NCBI GenBank assembly: GCA_049999725.1
Contig: JBNGIS010028185.1
Location: 114,020 to 178,019, forward strand
Direction of reading: 5' to 3'
Source of the DNA: Haplomitrium mnioides
Taxonomy: Eukaryota; Marchantiophyta; Haplomitriopsida; Calobryales
DNA: 64,000 nt
The notes under the pieces were generated by a model. The model ran no database searches. It was given only the letters and a program-made list of their open reading frames with translations, and had not been told where the DNA came from. Position numbers and translations under genes: made by a program. Within the stretch, counting starts at the first letter, position 1; each line of letters opens with the position of its first letter. Positions 55,301-64,000 of this stretch are shown here, piece after piece.

Positions 55301-56195
55301 AGTTGACTTGGTTCCGCAGAACGCCGTCCGATGCCTCTTTCAACATGGAAGGTGCACTGCCGTGCTGACCTGGGGCTCCAAAGTTGACCACAAGACTCTT
55401 CTGAACTTGCCACGTTTCCGAAGAAGCCCTCGGACACCTCCGCACTTGCCACATTTTTGTAGCATCCCTTGGAGACCTGTGAGGACGCCCTGTTTCGCAA
55501 AAGCCCGCGGACACCTCCAAGGACGCCACGTTTCCGCAAAAGCCCGCTGAACCATGAAGGAAGCGGTTTCGGACCTCAGTAGAACCCATCAATGCCTGAG
55601 GAGCAGAGTGTCCCCCGATCCTCAGCGTCGTCGCTGCTTACGAAGGTCATTACCCCTCCTCTCAATTCATGCTTCTAGTGCGAGGCATCTGAAAGCTTGC
55701 ACTACAACCTTCCCCTTTCCTGCGGTCCCTTCCAGTGTTGTCGATCTTCGATCTCCAGCCCACGTCTTTGGTCCTCCTCCTCTGGTCCCCGATCCTTCTT
55801 CACTTCCGAGGTCGCTTTTCCTTCTTCTTCTTGGCTGATCGCCTCTCGTGAGTGCTCCGTTTCCTCCTTGCTATAGCCCGGATCCTTGCATTTCAGTGAT
55901 GCTTGAATGCTCCAGTCCACTTTCTTCAAATTTTAGTGGTGCCTCCATTCGCTGGCTGCCACAACTCCCTTCTCCCACTCCAAAGTGATCCCGCGAGCCC
56001 TTCTTCTGTCGACATCCCTTCCTTCCCCGCCACGACCCAATTTCACTCCTCGAATCCAGGCGATCCACTTTTACTCGCTGATTGGAGTTGATATGCTAAT
56101 TCCGAGGTACTTTAACACTTACGAGAGAGGAATTGCTCCACTGCCACCTCCGATTCCACAAATTCTTCCCTACTAACTCACTTCACCGGCTGACA
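52345..56195 (-). repeat. LARD2 5' LTR (right, 3851 bp)
   Basis: Collinear with the left LTR. The ~155-base array occupies about 53640-55400 and the ~39-base units 55405-55550. In sense the array lies 0.8-2.5 kb into the LTR, i.e. probably in U3 upstream of the transcription start. A run of three array units is open on the minus strand (54409-54990), because local spacing is 156 bases. Confidence 0.92.
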
Positions 56196-56200
56196 ATGGG

Positions 56201-57630
56201 AGTGGGGTTGAACCTCTCATAGTGTTGGTAAATGACATGTGGTGCTTAGAGATAGTGCGAAAACATCAGGGGCAGCTTCCCCTCCAAACTTAGAATAGTT
56301 TTATATAATTTTCTCTTTTTTCTCTTTGCAAATTACCAAAATTGTGATTTATCAATGTTTCAATGTTGCAAGTTCCTCTTCTTTCAAACTTTCGAGAAAT
56401 ACGGAAGTAGCTTTTTTTAAACATTCAATATTTTATGATTTTTAGTTGATGTGTCTTCATTTCGCCATTGAGTTTTCCTACTTTACTTCAAACTTTCGAC
56501 TTTCACTCCGAATTCATTTCGAACTTTCAGTAAGATATAAATATTTCCTCCGAAATAGGGATATATTGCAATATGCACAAATAAAAGCCCTTTAGAACTT
56601 TCCAACTTTACCGAGTAAAAGTTTCGAACTTTCAAAGCACTTGAAAAAAAGTTTGTTGAAACAATGATATGTCGTTGTTTCCGCACATATATGAAATACT
56701 AAGTTGTCAAACTTTCATAATACTCGGATGTGTCCCATTATCGAACTATTTCCAAAATGATGATGTATCACCGTTTCAACAACTCATATGTTGAACTTTT
56801 AAAAAAATCCACTTGAAATCTTTTCAAACTTTCAACTTAGCACTTCAAGAGGTGTCAAAATTGTGATTTTTTTCACCTTTTTGACCTTCAAGCTCCTTTG
56901 TTGAGCGTTTCTTCACATCTCGATTGATTCTATGAGATTTGATGAGTTCTTCATCAAATTTGATCAATCATTCATGAACAATCTGCCTTATGCAATATTC
57001 AATGCTTTGCAAAATGTTCTTGTCCACTTGAACAATCCTTCCATAAGTAAATCTGTTCTATCTGCTTTGATTCATCTTCAAGTCTTCACAAACATCAATA
57101 CTCAATGTGATTCGTTTTCTCCAAATGAAATTCGATGATTCCACTTCAATCGATGTCTTTTTTGCTTAGATTGAATGAACAACTTCTGCTTGTTGAATCA
57201 AATTAGCCTGATGAAAAACTGAGCTCGACCTCAAATTGATGAACTAGATCCTTGCATTTGATTCTTGAGAAATGTCTTGGAAATTTTTACATGGAAGTGG
57301 TTGTAATCCACTCGCAAATCCACTTTTGCTTCAAATCGAACATAAAATGTCAAAAAATGGGATTGATCCTCTAGTGAAAAACTTCAAATCTTTCAACTCT
57401 TCACCATGTTCGTTGTGTATGTGCTTGAAATTACAATAAAATATATTATTATATTATATAAAATATATAGATGAAGTAAAGTTAAGATTTGAATAGATTA
57501 AAGTATAGAGGGAAGAAAAATGAGATTTCTAGATAGATTTTGAAAGAAAATTTTGTGTGCAGCTCATGGGAAGGACATTGAAGGTGATTCAATAAAGAAA
57601 AATTAATTGAGCTAGGTTGTGCTGATAACG
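56201..57630 (-). other. Copia leader, LTR-proximal part
   Basis: Non-coding. Between 56380 and 56880 AACTTTC occurs about eight times in an AT-rich setting (e.g. TTCAAACTTTCGA). Just inside the LTR at 57616-57630 the minus strand reads CGTTATCAGCACAAC, which resembles the TATCAGCAC-type primer-binding site of plant copia elements. Confidence 0.55.
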
Positions 57631-57905
57631 TGTTGAATGTGAGGCTCATGCAACTAATGGAAGAATGTGAAAACATAAGATCAACAAGTATATGATGTAA
57701 ATCATGAAACTCTCCCTCTACTTCTCTTCTCTTCTCTCAATGTATCAATATGAATAATCTTACAATGTACAATGTAATAGATGAGTAAGGCAATGTGCTA
57801 GTCATGTAGGATTAGCACTATTCTTAATCCTAATCATATAGTCTAATCATAGATGAAGTACTAATCTTATATTAATCTAATCATACTACTAAATGTAGTA
57901 TAATA
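57631..57905 (-). repeat. Copia 5' LTR
   Basis: Homologous throughout to 40991-41264 and followed by the ATAAG duplication at 57906-57910. It carries the same CTCTCCCTCTACTTCTCTTC pyrimidine tract and TATAATA end. Confidence 0.9.
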
Positions 57906-57929
57906 ATAAGGATATGGAGAACCATTATC

Positions 57930-57934
<5 letters not shown>

Positions 57935-57978
<44 letters not shown>

Positions 57979-58094
57979 NNNNNNNNNNNNNNNNNNNNNN
58001 NNNNNNNNNNNNNNNNNNNNNNNNNNNNNNNNNNNNNNNNNNNNNNNNNNNNNNNNNNNNNNNNNNNNNNNNNNNNNNTATATATATATATATA
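57935..58094. repeat. (AT)n microsatellite with a 100-N gap inside
   Basis: AT repeat from 57935, N from 57979 to 58078 (exactly 100), then TA repeat to 58094. A conventional unknown-length gap in a simple repeat; the true repeat length is not known. Confidence 0.95.
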
Positions 58095-61000
58095 AGATCA
58101 AGGGAAATAGATTTGGAAGTGAATTTGATGTGCACAAACAATGAAATAAAGACAATAATCAATCCACAAAGGAATTCAATTCAATAAACAATAGTATACC
58201 AACAAGAAAATCAATGGAAGAAAAAAATTGCATGGTGCAAACAAACAATTATGTAGTATCAATGGAATTTGGTCCAAACAAATCATGTGGTGCCAAATAT
58301 TCAAAAAAGAAAATTAATTCAATTTGAGTAAATAGTCAACTTGCACTAAGGGAGTAATTTGAGTAAGTAATTGCTATGTTTTGCTAGCTTGCAATTTGGT
58401 TTTGAGTAAAAATTAGTTTTTGCTAGTGTTGCTTGAGCTAGTGCAGTAGGTTTATCTTAGTGTTGGTTCCTCCATAATCTTTTCAGCTCAAGGATTAATT
58501 ACATCTTGTCCTTCCAATCGAGAAAGTAAATTCCTTCAAATTTCTTTGTAGACTACATATTACAGCTACCAATGCTGGCATCTCTCATTGCCAAGATCTT
58601 AGTGGATTAACACTAGGTGCTCGTTCAGTTCATGATGAGTAAACATTGGAGTGGATTGGTTTAGCACTTGGAATGGAGTTGGTGGGGTTTGAATTGCATA
58701 TGAAAAAACAAAGAGCTCAATAGCTATCCCAAGTAGACCCTTTGTTTGTATGGTCATGCAAATTTCTATAAGCACATGCACACTCCTCGTCCCTAGACAA
58801 AAAAAAAAACAGTTTTTGAACTAGGAAATCTTCCATTGACTACACTTGCACTTCCAAGAGATGCCACATCACCCCCTCTTAACTCTTTCTAGAGTAGTTG
58901 ACCTATATTAGTTTTAGAGGAAGTTTCAACAAGAGAACTCTTTGCATAGGGGATACTCCCATAGATCAATTCTCCACTTTGTTCATGGAGTGAAAAATGT
59001 GAGCTTTTAAATTTCCAAGACGTACTTTCACTCCAAGCCTTGTGCCTATTTGAAACTTGTGGTCAAACTCTTTCCTATTGTGCTACTCGAGGGCCTAGTC
59101 AACGGGCTTGAACTTGGCAGTTGGGCAATCCCAACTAGGTTGAGAACCGTTGGATGATGACATGTTGGCTATTCTAATTGTTCTCCTTGGTATGGCATCA
59201 AGACCATACTCAAAACAAGAATGTCCATTTTGATGGGGTTTGGTATCCAGAAGGAACAAAAGGAGATTGGAGTGGCTCTTACATTAGTGGAAGCATGGAG
59301 ACAAAGTACAAGTGCAGCAGAATGGGGCTCCAACATGTTCAAGTGCTGCAATGGCTAAGATGCTCATTTGATTACGAAAGCACAGCGTGGTAAGTCACAG
59401 ACCAGAACCAGTCTTCTACACTGCTGGAGTAACAAGGGTGACCAATTTGCACCAGAGATCAATTGTACCACTGGGGATTTGACATGACAACATGGGTAGC
59501 ATTGTAAGGGGGCTTATGTACTAGGATGGAAATGGTGAACAGGCAAGGGAGGAAGGGTGGTCTGTTACCTGGGATGAAGCGGGTGGGATCAAGCGAAGGC
59601 AGCTCGGTCGCACAAACCCATGTCAACTTCCCCTCTGCTCGTTTCCAACGTCAACTATGCCTTGTCCAAGTCCTGGTCATAACCTGTTTGTCTTGCACAT
59701 GGCGGCTGTTCCCACACCTCTTTTACTCTCCACTGCCTCATCCCCTATCGTAACTCTAGGCTTTCCTCGTGCCCCTAATGCAATTCCCCAAGTTCGAAAA
59801 ACAATGAGAAACACTCAAAATTAGACAATGCTCCTCACATGACCTGCTTACAGAAGACAATTCTGCACATGAAGGTGGAGGTCTATGGAAATTGAGTACA
59901 TTAAGTTTGAAGAGAAGACTTGGCACGGAAGTTATGGTCTGAAAATCAAGTATAGTATGTCCAAGTAGAAGTCAAACATGACGGTGGAGATCTATGGAAA
60001 TCCAGTACAGAGAGATTTCTTGATTTGAAGGTGAACTTCTATGGACATCAAGTACAATAAGCAGGTAAGAAGAAAAGTGTGGAAAAGAAGGTACAGGTCG
60101 GAGGATGAGATAATTGAGTACTTCGTCTACTGGGGCATTGAGCAAAACTTGGCCAGTTGCTCTTTAAGAACCTCTCCGAAGTGTATTCTAAGACAGCAAG
60201 AAATCGCATCTCTCATGGTTACAATCTAAACATCCTGTTTGCACTGGAACGGAAGCAGAGAAGCACAGAACCTCAGAATCATGGATTTTTAACGAATGTT
60301 GGATTCAAGCCAAAGGAACTCCAACTTCCTTGAAAACAAAAGCAGAATATAAATTGCACATAGCGTAGATTATTTGCATTGAAGATATTAAGTTTGACGC
60401 GGTTCCTTGGACCACATGCCCTGTTTCTTTCTCACTTCCACAGCAAGTTTTCAAGACAAACATGAAACTCTTGTTTTTTCTTTTTCCTTCACCAGCACGT
60501 GCACAAAATTGATTATGCGGATATAGCCGAATTCAAACCTGTACAGCTTACAACACGAAAGTTTGTCTCGACACAAGAGAAAAGCTTAAATGAAGAAGCA
60601 TACTTCCGGGCTTCCTGCAACTGACCAAATTTCCTGCTCAGCCTGCGAAGTTCCACGGGGAAACCAATTCATTTGTAACGTTGGTTAAATAACTCTCGGT
60701 TGTCTCCATCCAATCAGCGCGCAGTGTCAACATTATTGGTCATGGATGTTCATAAAGTTGAACCGCCTAGAATACCCCAATCTGACGAGCCTCGGATTAG
60801 CTTGGTTCCCCAGTCATTGGTGTACTTGGTCTAACTAAGAGCATTCAAAACGCTGATGGAGATCAGAACCGGCTCAGACATTGATTTTGTACCATTCGTT
60901 GCTTTTTACTTCTTCCAGTTTGTCGACAAAAACTTTGTAACACCGCGGGAATCTTTCACGAGACACTATGGAAGCTAATCATCCCATTCATTTGCAGCGT

Positions 61001-61411
61001 ACATCCTGCACGAGTGTCCAAGGGAAAGCGGAAGGGATTAATTGTCATTCATATGACGCTATTTCTTGTAGGCAGATTCTGTAGAAAGCCTCTGACCTCC
61101 TCTCTTTAGATATTTAATCTCCTGTGGACCAAACACAAGCCTACATCAAAAAATACAGCGCAACATCTATTCACAGAATGTGCAATTTTAGGTTTAACAG
61201 GAAGTGGAGCAGTTGACCGAGTGAATGGCCATCGTCTTTGCCAGGAACCAATCTTCCTTGAAACTGTCGCTGCCATTCATGAAGTTCACACAACTTTGCC
61301 TTTGTGAAGCCCAAACTACAATTAGCAAAGAGGCTGTTGTCTAGTCTGCATTCAGAGCGTGCAAAAGTGCAATCCTCGTTTGGAATAAATAGTAGAAAAG
61401 ACGGAAATAAT
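58095..61411. other. Unassigned DNA upstream of the secreted-protein gene
   Basis: No retroelement motif and no convincing coding frame. Frames at 59178-59393, 59526-59753 and 60041-60229 lack motifs. Repeated phrases such as GGTGGAG(A/G)TCTATGGAAAT (59873, 59983) and TCTATGGACATCAAGTACA (60030) show a short local duplication. The last 1-1.5 kb may hold promoter elements of the gene at 61785. Confidence 0.4.
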
Positions 61412-61690
61412 TTACCCAGGAACTTGATCGTTGGAGGTACAGTAGAAAAGTTGGCGTAGACAATTTCGTGTAAATCTGATTTGGACTAAAATACTTCTGC
61501 TTTCGGTACAAGAAGTTAAACCAGATCATCTATATACCTGTCAAATGTTTTTACCCAGGAACTTTATCATTGGATTGGAGAAGTGCAGTAGAAAAGTTCG
61601 TGTAGTGGCAAATCTGATTTGGACTATGACTCGTATGTTTTCACACAAGAAGAATCAGCAGATTACATATATAAACGTCTAGTGTATTGC
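61412..61690 (+). repeat. 139-bp tandem duplication over the promoter
   Basis: Unit 1 is 61412-61550 and unit 2 is 61551-61690. Each starts TTACCCAGGAACTT, contains CAGTAGAAAAGTT and AAATCTGATTTGGACTA, and carries a TATA word at offset 117-119 (TATATA at 61531, TATATAAA at 61668). Divergence is substantial, so the duplication is old. Confidence 0.85.
61668..61675 (+). promoter_or_regulatory. TATA box of the secreted-protein gene
   Basis: TATATAAA, 117 bases before the ATG. A transcription start about 30 bases downstream would give a leader of roughly 80-90 bases. The upstream copy in unit 1 (TATATA, 61531) could serve as an alternative. Confidence 0.6.
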
Positions 61691-61784
61691 ATTTCCTTCA
61701 CCGTATCTTTATCTCATTTGCGGAGGGCAGTGAAGTCCTGTTCTCTGTGTTCATTTGTGGTGTGCGAGGGGGAAAGGAGGAAGA

Positions 61785-62201
61785 ATGGAATCCAAGCGGC
61801 TGCTCATGTTTTCCTTGGTGGCCTCATTGGGATTGTGCGCTCGAGCAATCCAGCCACTCAACACATCGCTGGAAACTTTGTATGGCATTTGTTACGATCC
61901 ACAGATTAAACCTGGATCGCAATGTCACTGGGTCTACTCATTTCTGTTCGTGTCTGTCTTCTCTCCTCCTACATATTTTGTGCAGATCACTGTCCCGGAG
62001 GCAAGCGACAGCGACACTCAAGGCATTCTAGATGCCCTGTATGAAAGTGCTTGCCCTCTCACAAGTGTGGAGTCCAAGATTACATCACCCACTACTGCTG
62101 CTGTTCGATTTACTTCCACTCAAGATTGTGGAGGCACAACGGTTGATCGAATTCTACGGGAACATTACAACATCAAGTCGTGCCATTATTGCAATATGTG
62201 A
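61785..62201 (+). CDS. Small secreted cysteine-containing protein, function unknown
   Basis: 138 codons from the first ATG, set in GGAAGAATGGAA. Residues 1-21 (MESKRLLMFSLVASLGLCAR, then A) form a typical signal peptide: Lys/Arg, hydrophobic core, small residues at the cleavage site. The mature part has six Cys, spaced as GICYD, SQCHW, SACPL, QDCGG and a terminal CHYC motif, suiting up to three disulfides. Residues 50-67 are unusually hydrophobic and match a 54-base, in-frame, intron-like segment (61932-61985). I recognise no family. A close upstream TATA box, a clean frame and a polyadenylation-like tail support a real gene. Extracellular action is inferred. Confidence 0.65.
   Translation: MESKRLLMFSLVASLGLCARAIQPLNTSLETLYGICYDPQIKPGSQCHWVYSFLFVSVFSPPTYFVQITVPEASDSDTQGILDALYESACPLTSVESKITSPTTAAVRFTSTQDCGGTTVDRILREHYNIKSCHYCNM
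61932..61985 (+). other. Possible 54-nt in-frame intron
   Basis: It starts G^GTCTAC and ends in a long pyrimidine tract and TTTTGTGCAG. It is 54 bases, so removal keeps the frame and joins QCHW to ITVPEAS. Plant introns this short are rare. Only transcripts can decide. Confidence 0.35.
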
Positions 62202-62296
62202 TTTTTGCATAGCAGTGTTGTGTTGTGGATGTGGATGGATGACTATGGACGCAGTTCCATTCCCTGGCCACTTGAGAATGTTCTCCTTTTGTTATC

Positions 62297-62330
62297 CATG
62301 TAATGAAATGAAATGAAATGGGTTTGAATG
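62297..62330 (+). terminator. Polyadenylation-like region
   Basis: CATGTAATGAAATGAAATGA about 100 bases after the stop: TGTAA-type far-upstream and AATGAA-type near-upstream words, as in plant 3' ends. No poly(A) evidence is available. Confidence 0.4.
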
Positions 62331-62483
62331 AACAATTGAGATTATGTTACAAGAAGCTTTCATTCATTCATGCATTCCATTATACAATGAACTTTTGTGC
62401 TTCTCAATTCATCTCTTCTTCCTCTTCTCATCTCATATACTTGTTAAAACCCTCTCACATTCCTACTATGTAAAAAGCAACAA

Positions 62484-62485
<2 letters not shown>

Positions 62486-62533
<48 letters not shown>
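62486..62533. repeat. (TA)n microsatellite
   Basis: About 24 TA units, then AGCTATATAGC. Confidence 0.95.
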
Positions 62534-62534
<1 letters not shown>

Positions 62535-62934
62535 CTATATAGCAACTACCAAAATACCAATAAGATTATTATAAAATAGTAAAAGAATAATAAAATAACA
62601 TGCCAAATGAAATAAAACATATATCAAAAGTAGATAAAATAAGAAAACAAATATAAAGAGATTATGATAATAAATCATAGAATAAGACGAGATAGAGTAT
62701 TATAAAAGATCATCTCAAAAGAGGAGAATAATAATAATAAATCATGTCTAAGATAATAATCGAAGTAAATGTTTTAAGCCAGCCAATAAATAGATAATCT
62801 GCATATATATTGTATCCTACTCTTAATACATGTGAAGTTATCTTTATACAACACAATGGGGTCATATAAACAAAGTAAATCACAATGTAGCCTAACATAA
62901 TCAACGGTCTCCTCAATCTCATCAACTTATATGG
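62534..62934. other. AT-rich unassigned DNA
   Basis: Very AT-rich, with ATAATAATAATAAAT-type runs near 62728. No gene seen. Confidence 0.6.
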
Positions 62935-63245
62935 GTACTCTAAGAGAACTCAAAGACCAAATCCAAATGAGTAGTAACCGATGAATTTGTTTGCAAAACT
63001 TACCCACAAACACCACAATTATAGTAAAGCTATAAGGCATGGTTGGAAGCGAAGTGACAAGATCTAGACGTACATGTTCCCACCGAGTAGTAGGAATCGA
63101 TAGTCGTTGAAAAATTTTGATTTGAAGCCTTGATTCGCTAACAACTTTCACAAGAATGAACAAAGCCACGAACATCTTGAACTAGGTTTCGCCTCTACCA
63201 AGTGTGTTGAAGCAACTCCATAGTCTTGTCTACCCCTATTAGCCA
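62935..63245 (-). pseudogene. Chromovirus scrap: integrase piece joined to LTR end
   Basis: Minus strand. From 63245: DKTMELLQHTW-like reading, then VRGFVHSCESC in shifted frame, then LDLVTSLPTMPYSFTIIVVF and VGKFCKQIH, matching the A/B integrase. At about 62985 it changes to the LTR end (TTACTCATTTGGATTTGGTC, matching B at 12207). The ~1.4 kb normally between them is deleted. Confidence 0.8.
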
Positions 63246-64000
63246 GTTCGTAGTAGTGTTGCGCAAAAAAATTCAAATTCCATAGGTGGGGACGCTCTAT
63301 AATCTCTATAGAGTGGAATTGGTATGGCAAGGGTATGTTTTTGCGATTAATAGAGGAAAACGAGAGAAGTACTATGCACGACGCCCAAGTGCAACCAAGC
63401 ATATTGACGAGGTCAGAAAGAAACAAGAGATCTGAGTGATGGACGAGCGTTGTGATCAGTAGAAATGTGTCACTGCGGGAGCTTGGCGGATGCAGTCGGA
63501 TTTGGAAGGAGCGCAAGTAAAGACTCTCTAAAGTAGCGTAGTCAAGAAGAATGAGGACCAATGAAATCTCTAGAGCTGTGATGAAATTGAAACTAATAAA
63601 AATTAACTTCCTTGTTTGACTACTTGAGCTTAACCAAGAAGGAAGGGTCAAGAATTAGACGACGATAGCAAGCAACGGGGACGACAACGGAAAATGGCTA
63701 ACGGGGACGACAGCGGAAAATGGCTTAGTAGCAATGGAAGGGAAAGGACAGTGACGATCAGGCCGGTGCAAGGATGACTCACCATTGTCAAAGCAGAGAC
63801 CATCGTAGTTTCGGTAGCAAAGGTGAAGGCAACTAGCTGGGTGTGTTTTTTCGGCTACGGAGTATGTAGGTACCCGGGTCCATTTCTCCTCATTTTATTT
63901 TGTCCTTTTTTTTGGTTAGTTTTTTTGGTTAGTTATTGTTTATTTTTATTTTATTTTATTCTGTTGAGGCAATGTTCTTCTTTGTTTCTCCCTTTCATGC
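63246..64000. other. Unassigned DNA at the right edge
   Basis: No recognisable motif; the long minus-strand frame (63148-63651) is mostly shadow. A 26-base tandem pair (ACGGGGACGACAACGGAAAA, then TGGCTA) occupies 63675-63700 and 63701-63726. T-rich from 63890. Confidence 0.5.

Larger units (their letters stand above)
46769..56195 (-). mobile_element. LARD2: gag-only element with 3.8-kb LTRs
   Basis: 9427 bases: left LTR 46769-50535, internal 50536-52344, right LTR 52345-56195, flanked by ATGGG. Termini in sense are TGT(C/A)AGCC...GTGACA. Sense is minus, set by the primer-binding site at 52321-52336, the polypurine tract at 50536-50551 and the gag frames. Eighty per cent of the element is LTR. 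Its gag resembles that of Tat1, making Tat1 relatives candidate helpers (inference). Confidence 0.93.
40991..57905 (-). mobile_element. Ty1/copia element, split by LARD2
   Basis: Two LTRs of 274 and 275 bases (40991-41264 and 57631-57905) with a 5-bp duplication ATAAG. Minus-strand order is gag, integrase, RT, RNase H, which is the copia order. LARD2 (46769-56195) lies upstream of gag. Without it the element is about 7.5 kb. Stops in every domain. Confidence 0.92.

Noticed and set aside
57881-58162. Ile/Tyr repeat frames
   Set aside because: Translation of an AT microsatellite and N gap.
59178-59393. 71-codon frame with Trp/Gly-rich text
   Set aside because: Short, no recognisable family, and the surroundings show no gene signals.
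61880-61985. A longer intron beginning at GTATGG (61880) in the secreted-protein gene
   Set aside because: Splicing it would shift the frame and reach a stop within about 15 codons.
63148-63651. 167-codon minus-strand frame
   Set aside because: Only its downstream end matches chromovirus integrase, in a different frame; the remainder has no motif and no start context.
1-64000. CRISPR arrays, bacterial operons, rRNA or tRNA genes
   Set aside because: Tandem repeats seen are LTR minisatellites without spacer structure; no cloverleaf or rRNA-like sequence was recognised; the content is plant retrotransposons.

Overview
The window looks like retrotransposon-packed intergenic DNA from a large plant nuclear genome. 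The evidence is nested LTR elements of both superfamilies, TA and GA microsatellites, assembly gaps of exactly 400 and 100 N, no bacterial operons, no RNA genes, and one short TATA-driven gene for a secreted protein. The species cannot be named from the sequence. Chromovirus chromodomains with a near-classical aromatic cage hint at an early-diverging plant lineage, but this is only a hint.

Layout of the left half. Positions 1-5697 and 22535-22828 are two pieces of one minus-strand Ty3/gypsy element (called Tat1 here). It is split by a plus-strand chromovirus (element A: 5698-7474, 12242-13468, 21349-22534). A in turn holds a second chromovirus (element B, about 7475-12241) and a minus-strand gag-only element with very long LTRs (TR-GAG1, 13469-21348). 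The 5-bp duplication TTCAT on both sides of TR-GAG1 lets A's integrase reading resume where it was cut. At 22829-23537 lies a minus-strand chromovirus LTR plus chromodomain, joined in frame to the integrase of a Tat-like gag-pol element (E, 23538-28867, with its LTR beginning at 28868).

Middle. 28868-36430 has no convincing gene, only minisatellites, a GA microsatellite, a gap and scattered coiled-coil-like reading. 36431-40010 is a third chromovirus relic (G), broken by a probable solo LTR at 37018-38219.

Right half. A minus-strand Ty1/copia element spans 40991-57905 with matching 5-bp duplications (ATAAG). Inside it sits a 9.4-kb gag-only element (LARD2, 46769-56195, duplication ATGGG) whose LTRs are about 3.8 kb each. 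Those LTRs carry a roughly 155-bp tandem array dense in TTGAC(C/T), the core recognised by plant WRKY factors.

The only credible host gene is at 61785-62201: a 138-residue, cysteine-containing, signal-peptide protein of unknown function. Upstream of it is a 139-bp tandem duplication that repeats the TATA box. A small chromovirus scrap (62935-63245) and unassigned DNA close the window. All retroelement reading frames carry stops, frameshifts or lost catalytic residues, so none seems able to move by itself.
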